From GCA-003244245 sp032230565 (GTDB lineage: Bacteria; Actinomycetota; Actinomycetes; Mycobacteriales; Pseudonocardiaceae), in assembly GCA_032230565.1 (NCBI GenBank), contig JAVXWL010000234.1, positions 1 through 6,327 on the forward strand: a stretch of 6,327 nt of DNA, given 5' to 3'. The translations under genes were made by a program, and so were the position numbers. Below the pieces are notes generated by a model, which saw only the letters and a list, made by a program, of their open reading frames with translations, ran no database searches and had not been told where the DNA came from. Position 1 is the first letter of the stretch. Each line of letters opens with the position of its first letter. This document shows, one piece after another, positions 1 to 6,148 of this stretch.

Positions 1-1
1 A

Positions 2-850
2 GCCACCCTCACCGAGCTCGACGCGGTGGGCAACACCACCAAGGCCATCACCAAGGGCATCGCGATCGCCACCGCGGTGCTCGCCGCCACGGCACTGTTC
101 GGCTCCTACCGCGACGCCATCCGGTCGACCGCCGCGAGGATCGACCTCAACGCGGTGTTCAACGTCTCGGTCCCCAACGTCCTGGTCGGACTGACCATCG
201 GCGCCGCCGTGGTGTTCATGTTCTCCGGATTGCTGATCAACGCCGTGTCCCGGGCCGCGGGAGCTGTGGTCTACGAGGTGCGCCGGCAGTTCCGCGACAA
301 CCCCGGAATCATGGACGGGTCGGTGCGGCCGCAGTACGGGCGAGTGGTCGACATCTGCACCAAGGACTCGCTGCGTGAGCTGGCCACCCCTGGCCTACTT
401 GCGGTGCTGGCCCCGATCGCGGTGGGCTTCGGCCTCGGCGTTGGCCCGCTGGCGGGCTTCCTGGCCGGGGCGATCATCACAGGCACCCTGATGGCGATCT
501 TCCTCGCCAACTCCGGTGGCGCTTGGGACAACGCCAAGAAGCTGGTCGAGGACGGCAACCACGGTGGCAAGGGCTCCGATGCGCACGCTGCCACGGTGAT
601 CGGTGACACCGTCGGAGACCCGTTCAAGGACACCGCCGGTCCGGCCATCAACCCGCTGCTCAAGGTGATGAACCTGGTCTCGGTGCTGGTCGCGCCGGCG
701 ATCGTGACGATCACGGCGCTACCGAACGGTGGCCCGGTACGAGTGGCTATCGCCCTAGTCGCCGCGGTGGTGATCGTGATCTCGGTGGTCGTATCCAAGC
801 GGCGGTCCACCTCGTTGATCGATGCATCGCCAGCCCATGTCAGCGCATGA
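2..850 (+). CDS. hppA: K+-independent proton-translocating membrane pyrophosphatase, C-terminal part (5' end outside window)
   Basis: Integral membrane pump that hydrolyses pyrophosphate and moves protons across the cytoplasmic membrane. Only the last 282 residues are present; the family usually has about 700-800. The reading frame is open from base 2, so the GTG at 26 is internal. Seen: ELDAVGNTTKAITKG at the very start, a run of hydrophobic membrane helices, NSGGAWDNAKK at about 509-541, and the acidic/lysine motif GSDAHAATVIGDTVGDPFKDT at about 572-634, whose Asp and Lys residues bind Mg-pyrophosphate in this family. The last helix is followed by a short polar tail. The Lys after GNTT (codon 41-43) and the Thr three residues later (codon 50-52) are the pair known to replace the K+ requirement, so this is a K+-independent H+ pump; that subtype is inferred from the motif. 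The stop codon (848-850) lies about 50 nt before the next start, suggesting co-transcription. Confidence 0.96.
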   Translation, partial: ATLTELDAVGNTTKAITKGIAIATAVLAATALFGSYRDAIRSTAARIDLNAVFNVSVPNVLVGLTIGAAVVFMFSGLLINAVSRAAGAVVYEVRRQFRDNPGIMDGSVRPQYGRVVDICTKDSLRELATPGLLAVLAPIAVGFGLGVGPLAGFLAGAIITGTLMAIFLANSGGAWDNAKKLVEDGNHGGKGSDAHAATVIGDTVGDPFKDTAGPAINPLLKVMNLVSVLVAPAIVTITALPNGGPVRVAIALVAAVVIVISVVVSKRRSTSLIDASPAHVSA

Positions 851-889
851 CCCGCAGTCGCGAACCCGCGATCCGCAACGCTTGCGAGC

Positions 890-895
890 AGGGAG
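890..895 (+). promoter_or_regulatory. Ribosome binding site deciding the lipoprotein start
   Basis: AGGGAG lies 5 nt before GTG 901. It favours GTG 901 over the ATG at 847, which overlaps the hppA stop as ATGA and has no purine-rich site at a suitable distance that I can see. Confidence 0.55.
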
Positions 896-900
896 TGCCC

Positions 901-1500
901 GTGCCGACATCACGCCGCGGTAGGCGCGTCACCGCTGGCCGAACGTGCAAGTGGGCAGCGGCCGTGGTGGTCCTGGGTCTCGGGCTCACCGGATGCGGCG
1001 GCTCCGCTAACGTCCCGCCGAAGCCGCCGGCCGCTCCCCCGGGCTCTGACCCGGTGGCCTGGGCGGGAGCGTTCTGCGGCGGCCTGGGTGAGGTGATCGG
1101 CGGAGTGTCTGCGATGGCCAGGGCGCAGCCGACCCCACAGGGTCAAAAAGACGGGTTGCTGGAGTTCTCCGATATCGCCCAGCGGGCGTTCGCCAGCACC
1201 GCGCAGAAACTCCAACAGCTCGGGCCGCCGCGGATCACCGATGGCAAGCAGGTGCAGGACACCGCGGTGAGCTTCTTCAGCAACGCGTCTCAGACAGTCG
1301 GCGTCCAGCGCACGAAGCTCGCTGCTTTAGATGCGAACGACCCGGACTTCGTGAATAAGGCCAGTCACCTCGCTGGCCCCGATCTCGGTGGGGCCAGCGC
1401 TCAGATGCAGCAGCTGACCAGCAACAAGGAGCTCGCTCCCGGGTTCCGGGCTGCGCCGCAGTGCCAGCAACTGAGTAGCGCCACCGCGGGGCATCGATAG
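901..1500 (+). CDS. Small secreted lipoprotein of unknown function
   Basis: Predicted 199-residue exported lipoprotein. From GTG 901 the protein starts with an arginine-rich n-region (TSRRGRR), then a hydrophobic stretch AAAVVVLGLGLTGC; LTGC is a lipobox, so Cys32 should be lipid-modified after signal peptidase II cleavage. A Pro/Ala linker follows (VPPKPPAAPPG), then a soluble, mostly helical-looking domain beginning WAGAFCGGLGEV. Besides Cys32 and one Cys in the signal peptide, the only cysteines are Cys59 and Cys188, at opposite ends of the domain; I infer a disulfide. An in-frame ATG at 847 would put 49 residues ahead of the lipobox Cys, long for a lipoprotein signal, and GTG 901 has the better ribosome site. 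GTG 895 is also possible. It follows hppA by 50 nt and may share its transcript. I do not recognise a named family; a cell-surface role is the most that can be said. Confidence 0.85.
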   Translation: MPTSRRGRRVTAGRTCKWAAAVVVLGLGLTGCGGSANVPPKPPAAPPGSDPVAWAGAFCGGLGEVIGGVSAMARAQPTPQGQKDGLLEFSDIAQRAFASTAQKLQQLGPPRITDGKQVQDTAVSFFSNASQTVGVQRTKLAALDANDPDFVNKASHLAGPDLGGASAQMQQLTSNKELAPGFRAAPQCQQLSSATAGHR

Positions 1501-1576
1501 ACACTCATAGGTCCGCGTGGCGTAGGGCAGGATCACTGGCCGTTCGCGACGGGTTGTGCGACGCTGGCTGCCCCGC

Positions 1577-1600
1577 GAAGTTGCAGACCCCTGAAGTTGC
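1577..1600 (+). repeat. Short direct repeat GAAGTTGC x2 upstream of topA
   Basis: GAAGTTGC occurs at 1577-1584 and again at 1593-1600, a 16-bp period, with a weaker third copy GAGTTGTGC at 1602-1610. The array ends at the putative -10 of topA. It could be a protein binding array, but copies this short may be chance. Confidence 0.4.
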
Positions 1601-1637
1601 GGAGTTGTGCACACTGGGGCACGGGGGTCGGGGCATC

Positions 1638-1642
1638 AGGAG
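1638..1642 (+). promoter_or_regulatory. Ribosome binding site of topA
   Basis: AGGAG with 9 nt before GTG 1652. It supports GTG 1652 rather than the in-frame GTG at 1607. GTG 1664 is in frame and is a weaker alternative. Confidence 0.65.
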
Positions 1643-1651
1643 TACACCGAG

Positions 1652-4504
1652 GTGAGTGCAAGCGTGGCACGAGCAAAAACTGCGGCAGATCCGACCGGCA
1701 CGTCCAGCGGTGGCGCGCGCCGCCGTACAGCGGCTGGCCGGTCGACCGATGCCCACGCCAACGGTGGTCAGTCCAATGGCGCCAGCCGTCGCCTGGTGAT
1801 CGTGGAATCGCCCGCCAAGGCTCGCAAGATCGCCTCTTACCTCGGACCGAGCTACGTCGTGGAGTCCTCCCGGGGGCACATCAGGGACCTGCCCCGCGGC
1901 GCCGCCGATGTGCCCGCGAAGTACAAGGGCGAATCGTGGGCACGGCTGGGTGTGGACGTAGACCACTCCTTCGAGCCGCTCTACGTGATCACGCCGGAGA
2001 AGAAGGCCACGGTCACTGAGTTGCGCAATGCGCTCAAAGGCGTCGACGAGCTGTACCTCGCCACCGATGGTGACCGCGAGGGCGAGGCCATCGCGTGGCA
2101 CCTGATGGAGACCCTCAAGCCCACCGTTCCGGTGCGCCGGATGGTGTTTCATGAGATCACCGGGCCGGCTATCCGCGCGGCCGCGGAAAACCCGCGCGAG
2201 CTGGACAAGGACCTGGTTGATGCGCAGGAGACCCGGCGCATCCTCGACCGGCTCTACGGCTACGAGGTATCCCCGGTGCTGTGGCGCAAGGTGATGCCGA
2301 AGCTGTCCGCCGGGCGAGTGCAGTCGGTGGCCACCCGCATCATCGTGCGGCGCGAGCGCGAGCGGATGGCGTTCGTCTCCGCGTCGTACTGGGATCTCGC
2401 CGCCACGCTGGATGCTGGCGATGACGCAGCGCCGCGAACGTTCGGTGCGCGACTGGTCGACGTCGACGGCCGTCGAGTGGCGACCGGGCGCGATTTCGGC
2501 CCAGACGGCCAGGTCAAGCGCTCCGAGCGCGACCTGCTGATCGTCGACGAGGCGTACGCCGGGCGGCTTGCCGAGGCGTTGGCCGGGTCCCCGCTGACCG
2601 TCTCCAGTGTCGAGGAGAAGCCGTACACGCGCCGTCCCTATGCCCCGTTCATGACCTCCACACTGCAGCAAGAGGCCGGTCGGAAGCTGCGGTTCTCGGC
2701 GGAGCGCACGATGCGCACCGCCCAGCGGCTGTATGAGAACGGTTACATCACCTATATGCGGACCGACTCCACGACGCTGTCGGAGACAGCGATCGCGGCG
2801 GCCCGGGCCCAGGCCCGCGAGCTCTACGGCGAGCGTTACGTCCACGACGGGCCGCGGCAGTACACCCGCAAGGTGAAAAACGCCCAGGAGGCGCACGAGG
2901 CGATCCGACCCGCCGGGGAGTCCTTCGCGACCCCTGGTCAGCTGGCCGGCGCGCTGGACGCCGATGAGTTCCGGCTCTACGAGCTGATCTGGCAACGTAC
3001 CGTCGCCTCCCAGATGGCTGACGCCCGCGGCACCACCATGAGCGTGCGGATCACCGGCAACTCTGCAACCGGCGAGGCCTGCACGTTCGCCGCGTCCGGT
3101 CGCACCATCACCTTCGCCGGGTTCCTCAAGGCCTACGTCGAGACGGTAGACGAGCAGGCTGGCGGGGAGGCTGACGACGCCGAGCGCAGGCTCCCCCGGC
3201 TGGCCGAGGGCCAGTCCGTCATCGCCACCGAGTTGGTGCCTGAGGGGCACAGCACCACAGCGCCACCGCGCTACACCGAGGCGAGCTTGGTCAAGGCGCT
3301 CGAAGACCTGGGTATCGGGCGCCCGTCCACCTACGCCTCGATCATCAACACCATCCAGGACCGCGGGTATGTGTGGAAGCGCGGATCGGCGCTGGTGCCG
3401 TCCTGGGTGGCCTTCGCCGTGATCGGGCTGCTGGAGCAGCACTTCGGCTGCCTGGTCGACTACGACTTCACCGCCGCGATGGAAGATGAGCTGGACTCCA
3501 TCGCATCCGGCGCGCAGCACCGCACCGACTGGCTGACCGATTTCTACTTTGGCTCGGAGCAGGGTGGCGCCATGTCGGTCGCCCACTTGGGTGGCCTGAA
3601 GAAGCTCGTCGGGGTGAATCTGGAGGAGATCGACGCCCGGGAGGTCAACTCCATCCCCCTGTTCACCGATGACGCCGGGCGCGACGTCGTGGTCCGGGTG
3701 GGGCGCTACGGCCCATACCTGGAGCGGGTCGTCGGCGACGAGCAGCAGCGGGCCAACCTGCCTGACGATCTGCCGCCTGACGAGCTGACCGCCGAGATCG
3801 CCGAGAAGCTCTTCGCCACTCCGGCGGAGGGCCGCTCGCTGGGCGCTGACCCGGTGACCGGACACGAGATCATCGCCAAGGAGGGCCGCTACGGGCCCTA
3901 CGTCACCGAGGTGCTCCCCGAGGACACGGTCCCGAAAGACGCTGCACAGAAGGGCCCGAAGAAGGACTCCGGCAAGACCGCAGCCGCGAAGAAGCCGAAA
4001 CCGCGGACCGGCTCGCTGTTGAAGTCGATGAACCTGGAGACGGTGAGCCTCAGCGATGCGCTGCGGTTGCTCTCGCTACCCCGGGTGGTCGGTATCGACC
4101 CGAGCACCAACCAGGAGATCACCGCGCAGAACGGGCGCTACGGGCCCTACCTCAAACGGGGTACAGACTCACGGTCCCTGGCCGACGAAGAACAGCTCTT
4201 TACGATCACCCTTGACGAGGCGCTGAAGATCTACGCCGAGCCCAAGCGCAGGGGCCGCGAAGCCGCCGCCAAGCCCCCGCTGCGGGAGATGGGCGCGGAT
4301 CCGGTCACCGGAAAGCCGATGGTGGTCAAGGAGGGCCGGTTTGGGCCCTACGTCACCGACGGCGAGGGTATGAACGCATCGCTGCGCAAGGGCGACAGCG
4401 TGGAGACGCTCACCGATGAGCGGGCCGCGGAGCTGCTTGCTGAGAAGCGGGCTAAGGGTCCGACGGTGGCGCGCGCGGGCGCGCGTCGCGCTAGGACCTC
4501 GTGA
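1652..4504 (+). CDS. topA: DNA topoisomerase I (type IA), omega protein
   Basis: Relaxes negatively supercoiled DNA in the nucleoid by cutting and rejoining one strand through a 5'-phosphotyrosine link; normally essential in actinobacteria. From GTG 1652 it has 950 residues; the M. tuberculosis enzyme has 934. Residues 1-46 are a Ser/Thr/Ala-rich, probably disordered extension, longer than the mycobacterial one. The TOPRIM domain starts at RRLVIVESPAKA (catalytic Glu52) and contains ATDGDREGEA with Asp139, Asp141 and Glu143. The type IA core follows, with LSAGRVQSVATR and the active-site block GYITYMRTDSTT, nucleophile Tyr368 (codon 2753-2755). About 270 C-terminal residues carry four copies of the actinobacterial repeat ending GR(Y/F)GPY(L/V), near residues 683, 747, 830 and 896. 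As in actinobacterial TopA, no Cys4 zinc fingers are seen. The gene ends in a short Arg-containing tail without the Lys-rich run typical of relatives. Start chosen from its ribosome site. Confidence 0.98.
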   Translation: MSASVARAKTAADPTGTSSGGARRRTAAGRSTDAHANGGQSNGASRRLVIVESPAKARKIASYLGPSYVVESSRGHIRDLPRGAADVPAKYKGESWARLGVDVDHSFEPLYVITPEKKATVTELRNALKGVDELYLATDGDREGEAIAWHLMETLKPTVPVRRMVFHEITGPAIRAAAENPRELDKDLVDAQETRRILDRLYGYEVSPVLWRKVMPKLSAGRVQSVATRIIVRRERERMAFVSASYWDLAATLDAGDDAAPRTFGARLVDVDGRRVATGRDFGPDGQVKRSERDLLIVDEAYAGRLAEALAGSPLTVSSVEEKPYTRRPYAPFMTSTLQQEAGRKLRFSAERTMRTAQRLYENGYITYMRTDSTTLSETAIAAARAQARELYGERYVHDGPRQYTRKVKNAQEAHEAIRPAGESFATPGQLAGALDADEFRLYELIWQRTVASQMADARGTTMSVRITGNSATGEACTFAASGRTITFAGFLKAYVETVDEQAGGEADDAERRLPRLAEGQSVIATELVPEGHSTTAPPRYTEASLVKALEDLGIGRPSTYASIINTIQDRGYVWKRGSALVPSWVAFAVIGLLEQHFGCLVDYDFTAAMEDELDSIASGAQHRTDWLTDFYFGSEQGGAMSVAHLGGLKKLVGVNLEEIDAREVNSIPLFTDDAGRDVVVRVGRYGPYLERVVGDEQQRANLPDDLPPDELTAEIAEKLFATPAEGRSLGADPVTGHEIIAKEGRYGPYVTEVLPEDTVPKDAAQKGPKKDSGKTAAAKKPKPRTGSLLKSMNLETVSLSDALRLLSLPRVVGIDPSTNQEITAQNGRYGPYLKRGTDSRSLADEEQLFTITLDEALKIYAEPKRRGREAAAKPPLREMGADPVTGKPMVVKEGRFGPYVTDGEGMNASLRKGDSVETLTDERAAELLAEKRAKGPTVARAGARRARTS

Positions 4505-4540
4505 GTGGCACACAGCGTTATAGCGCTGTTTGCCACTCAC
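4501..4540 (+). terminator. 40-nt hairpin overlapping the topA stop codon, probable terminator
   Basis: GTGAGTGGCA at 4501-4510 pairs perfectly with TGCCACTCAC at 4531-4540. Inside it, ACAGCG at 4512-4517 pairs with CGCTGT at 4524-4529, leaving a 6-nt loop TTATAG; the only break is the C/T mismatch at 4511/4530. The stem includes the topA TGA (4502-4504). No T-run follows, which is usual for strong hairpin terminators in high-GC actinobacteria. My recollection, unverified, is that hairpins of this GTGAGTGGCA type recur in Pseudonocardiales genomes, so it may be one copy of a dispersed family. Confidence 0.75.
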
Positions 4541-4556
4541 GAGCCGGGGCTGCGCG

Positions 4557-4565
4557 TGGCACCAT
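4557..4565 (+). promoter_or_regulatory. Possible extended -10 for a leaderless transcript
   Basis: TGGCACCAT has the TGn-plus-hexamer layout of an extended -10 (hexamer CACCAT, 4560-4565) and resembles TGGCAGACT found before the next two genes. The hexamer ends 6 nt before GTG 4572, so transcription would begin at or next to the start codon. No clear -35 is visible. Confidence 0.35.
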
Positions 4566-4571
4566 GGAGGG

Positions 4572-5300
4572 GTGAGCGACCACTCGCCGGACGCCTTGTC
4601 CGCGGGTTTCGACGGCACCGAGGCGCCCGCGCCGCTGCCGGATCCCTCGGGCCGCGATGGTTGGCGCGACGCGCCCGATTTGGCACCGTTAACCTTGCCT
4701 CCGCTCCCGAACGCCCGCCTGATGCGCGAAGCGGTCGCCGCTGCACTCGGTGAAGATTTCACCGGGCTGGTAGCTCAGGATCCTGGTGCGGCGCCAGCAC
4801 CGCAGCCTGCCGGCCGGCCCAATGCTCAGGCCAACGTTGCCCCGCCTGCTGTTGCCCAGCCGGTTGCTGGCCAGTCCAGTGGCGCGCCGCCCACCGTCCC
4901 CCAGCCGAGTGGCGAGCTGCCCAGCGCTGCATCGGCGAATTTGACGGCCCCGCTACCTCGGCCTGCTGCTCAGATGGGAGGACCGCCCTCGGCCGGGGTG
5001 TCGAGCCGAAGCCCGCGACCAGCAGGCCCAACACAGGTGTCGTCGGCTGGCCCACCGCCGCGCCGGCCTGGCAGCCCGCGGTCGCGTTACCGTCCAGCGC
5101 TGGCAGCCGGATCTCGCACGCCCGTGCAGCTTGGTGACCTCCGCCGTCGAGTCGCCCGCCCACGCCCGAGCTTGCCCCTGCAGAAGCACTCCAACGGTGG
5201 TGCTGGGATCTTCTTCGCCATCTCGTTCATCCTCTTTGTGGTGCTGGCGTACGGCGTCGCCAGTGGGATCGTCGAAGCGATAGCCCGGCTGCTGCCCTGA
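4572..5300 (+). CDS. Pro/Ala-rich protein with one C-terminal membrane helix, unknown function
   Basis: Predicted 242 residues from GTG 4572. The N-terminal 60 or so residues look constrained: LPDPSGRDGWRDAPDLAPL, then LPPLPNARLMREAVAAALGEDF, which looks helical. About 110 residues of Pro/Ala/Gln/Ser linker follow. A basic stretch QLGDLRRRVARPRP precedes a single hydrophobic helix, GIFFAISFILFVVLAYGVASGIV, and the protein ends a few residues later in ARLLP. There is no signal peptide, so I infer a tail-anchored membrane protein with its N-terminal part in the cytoplasm. The start is uncertain: GGAGGG touches GTG 4572 and is too close for normal leadered initiation, while an upstream TTG at 4530 lies in the terminator stem. 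Codon use between about 4976 and 5122 favours a different frame (see findings), so part of the linker may be mis-framed. No named family recognised; it lies alone between topA and a lipoprotein gene. Confidence 0.75.
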   Translation: MSDHSPDALSAGFDGTEAPAPLPDPSGRDGWRDAPDLAPLTLPPLPNARLMREAVAAALGEDFTGLVAQDPGAAPAPQPAGRPNAQANVAPPAVAQPVAGQSSGAPPTVPQPSGELPSAASANLTAPLPRPAAQMGGPPSAGVSSRSPRPAGPTQVSSAGPPPRRPGSPRSRYRPALAAGSRTPVQLGDLRRRVARPRPSLPLQKHSNGGAGIFFAISFILFVVLAYGVASGIVEAIARLLP

Positions 5301-5379
5301 CCCGTCGCCGGTAGGCCCGAGTAGGGCGCATGGCAGACTCCGCGCGGTACCCACTTGCGCTCGGGGAAGCAGTGATGCG
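5301..5379 (+). promoter_or_regulatory. Intergenic promoter region of the DUF3558-like gene
   Basis: A 79-nt gap. It contains the first copy of a shared element, GGGCGC-A-TGGCAGACTC-C-GCGCGG (5324-5347), in which TGGCAGACT (5331-5339) has an extended -10 layout. Expected transcription start is near 5346. GGGGAAG at 5363-5369 is the likely ribosome site, with its GGAAG core 10 nt before ATG 5380. No TTGACA-like -35 is visible. Confidence 0.5.
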
Positions 5380-5958
5380 ATGCGTACCGTCTTGGTTGTA
5401 CTGCCGATAGCTGTTGTGCTGGCCAGCTGCTCGACGGGTACTGGGCAGCCAGATGATGCTGGTGCCGCATCGGCGGACTCCGCGCCATCGGCGAGCAACG
5501 CCGCCGCCGATCCCATCCCAGCAGTGCGCAATCCCAAGAACCTCACCGCTATCCCGCCGTGCCTGCTGGTCACCCCGACGCAGCTCGACGCCAATCAGAT
5601 CGACCAGCCCGGCCAGCCCAAGGACGCTCTCGGCAGCGGGGGTTGCGAGTGGACCGACAAGGCGCAGACCCGCGAATTCGCGGTGTTCGTCGACATCGGC
5701 AATGACGTGCTGCGCAATGTGTACAGCCAGCGCGAATCGATCCCGGTTCTCGAAGTCACCCAGGTGGCCGGCCAGCCCGCGATCCGCACCAAGGACGACG
5801 CGAACAGCACCAGCTGCTATTTCCGGGTCGCCGCAGCCGATACTCAGACCCTGATCGTGCGGTACACCTGGCTGGGGCAGGGTCGGCAGGATCCATGTGT
5901 CCCCGCGAAGGCGTTCGCTGAGACCGTCATCGGCAACCTGCCACCGCTGAGGGGCTGA
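5380..5958 (+). CDS. DUF3558-like lipoprotein
   Basis: Predicted 192-residue cell-surface lipoprotein. A very short signal peptide (MRTVLVVLPIAVVLASC) ends in the lipobox LASC, so Cys17 is the expected lipid anchor. A Ser/Ala/Asp-rich linker to about residue 45 is followed by a globular domain whose layout matches DUF3558 lipoproteins: PPCLLVTPTQL, GGCEWTDK, a beta-rich middle with VAGQPAIR, TSCYFRVAAADTQTLIVRY, and DPCVPAKAFAETVIGNLP at the end. Four domain cysteines (61, 89, 146, 173) fit the two-disulfide pattern, probably 61-89 and 146-173. The length is typical of the family. Function is unknown; these proteins are abundant in mycobacteria and Pseudonocardiales. It seems to have its own promoter and is followed after 18 nt by a large palindrome that may end its transcript. 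Family assignment is from motif layout, not a profile search. Confidence 0.88.
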   Translation: MRTVLVVLPIAVVLASCSTGTGQPDDAGAASADSAPSASNAAADPIPAVRNPKNLTAIPPCLLVTPTQLDANQIDQPGQPKDALGSGGCEWTDKAQTREFAVFVDIGNDVLRNVYSQRESIPVLEVTQVAGQPAIRTKDDANSTSCYFRVAAADTQTLIVRYTWLGQGRQDPCVPAKAFAETVIGNLPPLRG

Positions 5959-5976
5959 AGCGCGCGGACCCTGCAG

Positions 5977-6039
5977 TGATCACCGTTTGTGTGACATAGA
6001 CGACCAGGGGTGTCGTGTACGGCACACAAATCGTGATCA
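5977..6039. repeat. 63-bp imperfect palindrome, terminator or operator
   Basis: TGATCACCGTTTGTGTG (5977-5993) is the inverted match of CACACAAATCGTGATCA (6023-6039) at 15 of 17 positions. A second inner inverted pair, ACGAC (6000-6004) and GTCGT (6012-6016), shares the same centre at 6008, with further pairs between them. The whole element is visibly richer in A and T than its flanks. It begins 18 nt after the lipoprotein stop and ends about 110 nt before the next start. As RNA it would be a long stem suited to termination; as DNA it could be a binding site for a dimeric regulator. Confidence 0.7.
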
Positions 6040-6098
6040 TGGGTCGCGAAGCGCCTGCCGCGATGCAACTGGAGGGACACCAGTGCAGGTGGGCGCTG

Positions 6099-6107
6099 TG
6101 GCAGACT
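6099..6107 (+). promoter_or_regulatory. Extended -10-like element before the 3'-terminal gene
   Basis: TGGCAGACT, identical to the copy at 5331-5339. It lies within the longer shared element GGGCGC-TG-TGGCAGACTC-T-GCGCGG (6091-6115). The expected transcription start is near 6114, giving a leader of about 35 nt to TTG 6149. A -35 is not recognisable. The rest of the 190-nt gap (5959-6148) holds the palindrome and a small hairpin ACTGG/CCAGT (6068-6084). Confidence 0.5.
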
Positions 6108-6135
6108 CTGCGCGGCGCTGCCGCGCGCCAGGGTG

Positions 6136-6141
6136 AGGAGG
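6136..6141 (+). promoter_or_regulatory. Ribosome binding site for the 3'-terminal gene
   Basis: AGGAGG, a near-consensus site, with 7 nt before TTG 6149. This strong site is the main reason for choosing the TTG as start; the first in-frame ATG (6194) has no comparable site. Confidence 0.75.
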
Positions 6142-6148
6142 CGTCACG

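Larger units (their letters stand above)
1501..1651 (+). promoter_or_regulatory. Intergenic region with presumed topA promoter
   Basis: This 151-nt gap before topA holds no convincing ORF and no clear terminator for the preceding genes. CACACT at 1610-1615 is a possible -10 hexamer (actinobacterial TAnnnT type), which would start the mRNA near 1622 and leave a leader of about 30 nt containing the ribosome site. No -35 of the TTGACA type sits at the usual spacing; TTGCAG at 1581-1586 is 23 nt away, which is too far. topA promoters in actinobacteria are known to respond to supercoiling, but nothing here proves that. Confidence 0.35.

Noticed and set aside
847..900. ATG 847 (ATGA overlap with hppA) as the lipoprotein start
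   Set aside because: It would give a 49-residue stretch before the lipobox Cys; GTG 901 has a better ribosome site and a normal signal peptide length. Translational coupling at ATGA remains possible.
1505..3865. 786-codon open frame on the minus strand across topA
   Set aside because: It is a shadow of topA, which has every catalytic motif. Long antisense frames are expected in GC-rich genes, and its translation shows no recognisable domain.
4505..4753. 82-codon frame starting GTG 4505 just after topA
   Set aside because: Its first codons are the terminator hairpin and the rest overlaps the Pro-rich gene in another frame. No ribosome site is visible.
6083..6136. 17-codon leader ORF (GTG 6083 to TGA 6134-6136) with GGAGGG 6 nt upstream, its stop overlapping the next ribosome site
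   Set aside because: The layout resembles a leader peptide, but the frame runs through the promoter-like element at 6099-6107; a transcript starting near 6114 would not contain its start. The peptide has no attenuation-type codon run.
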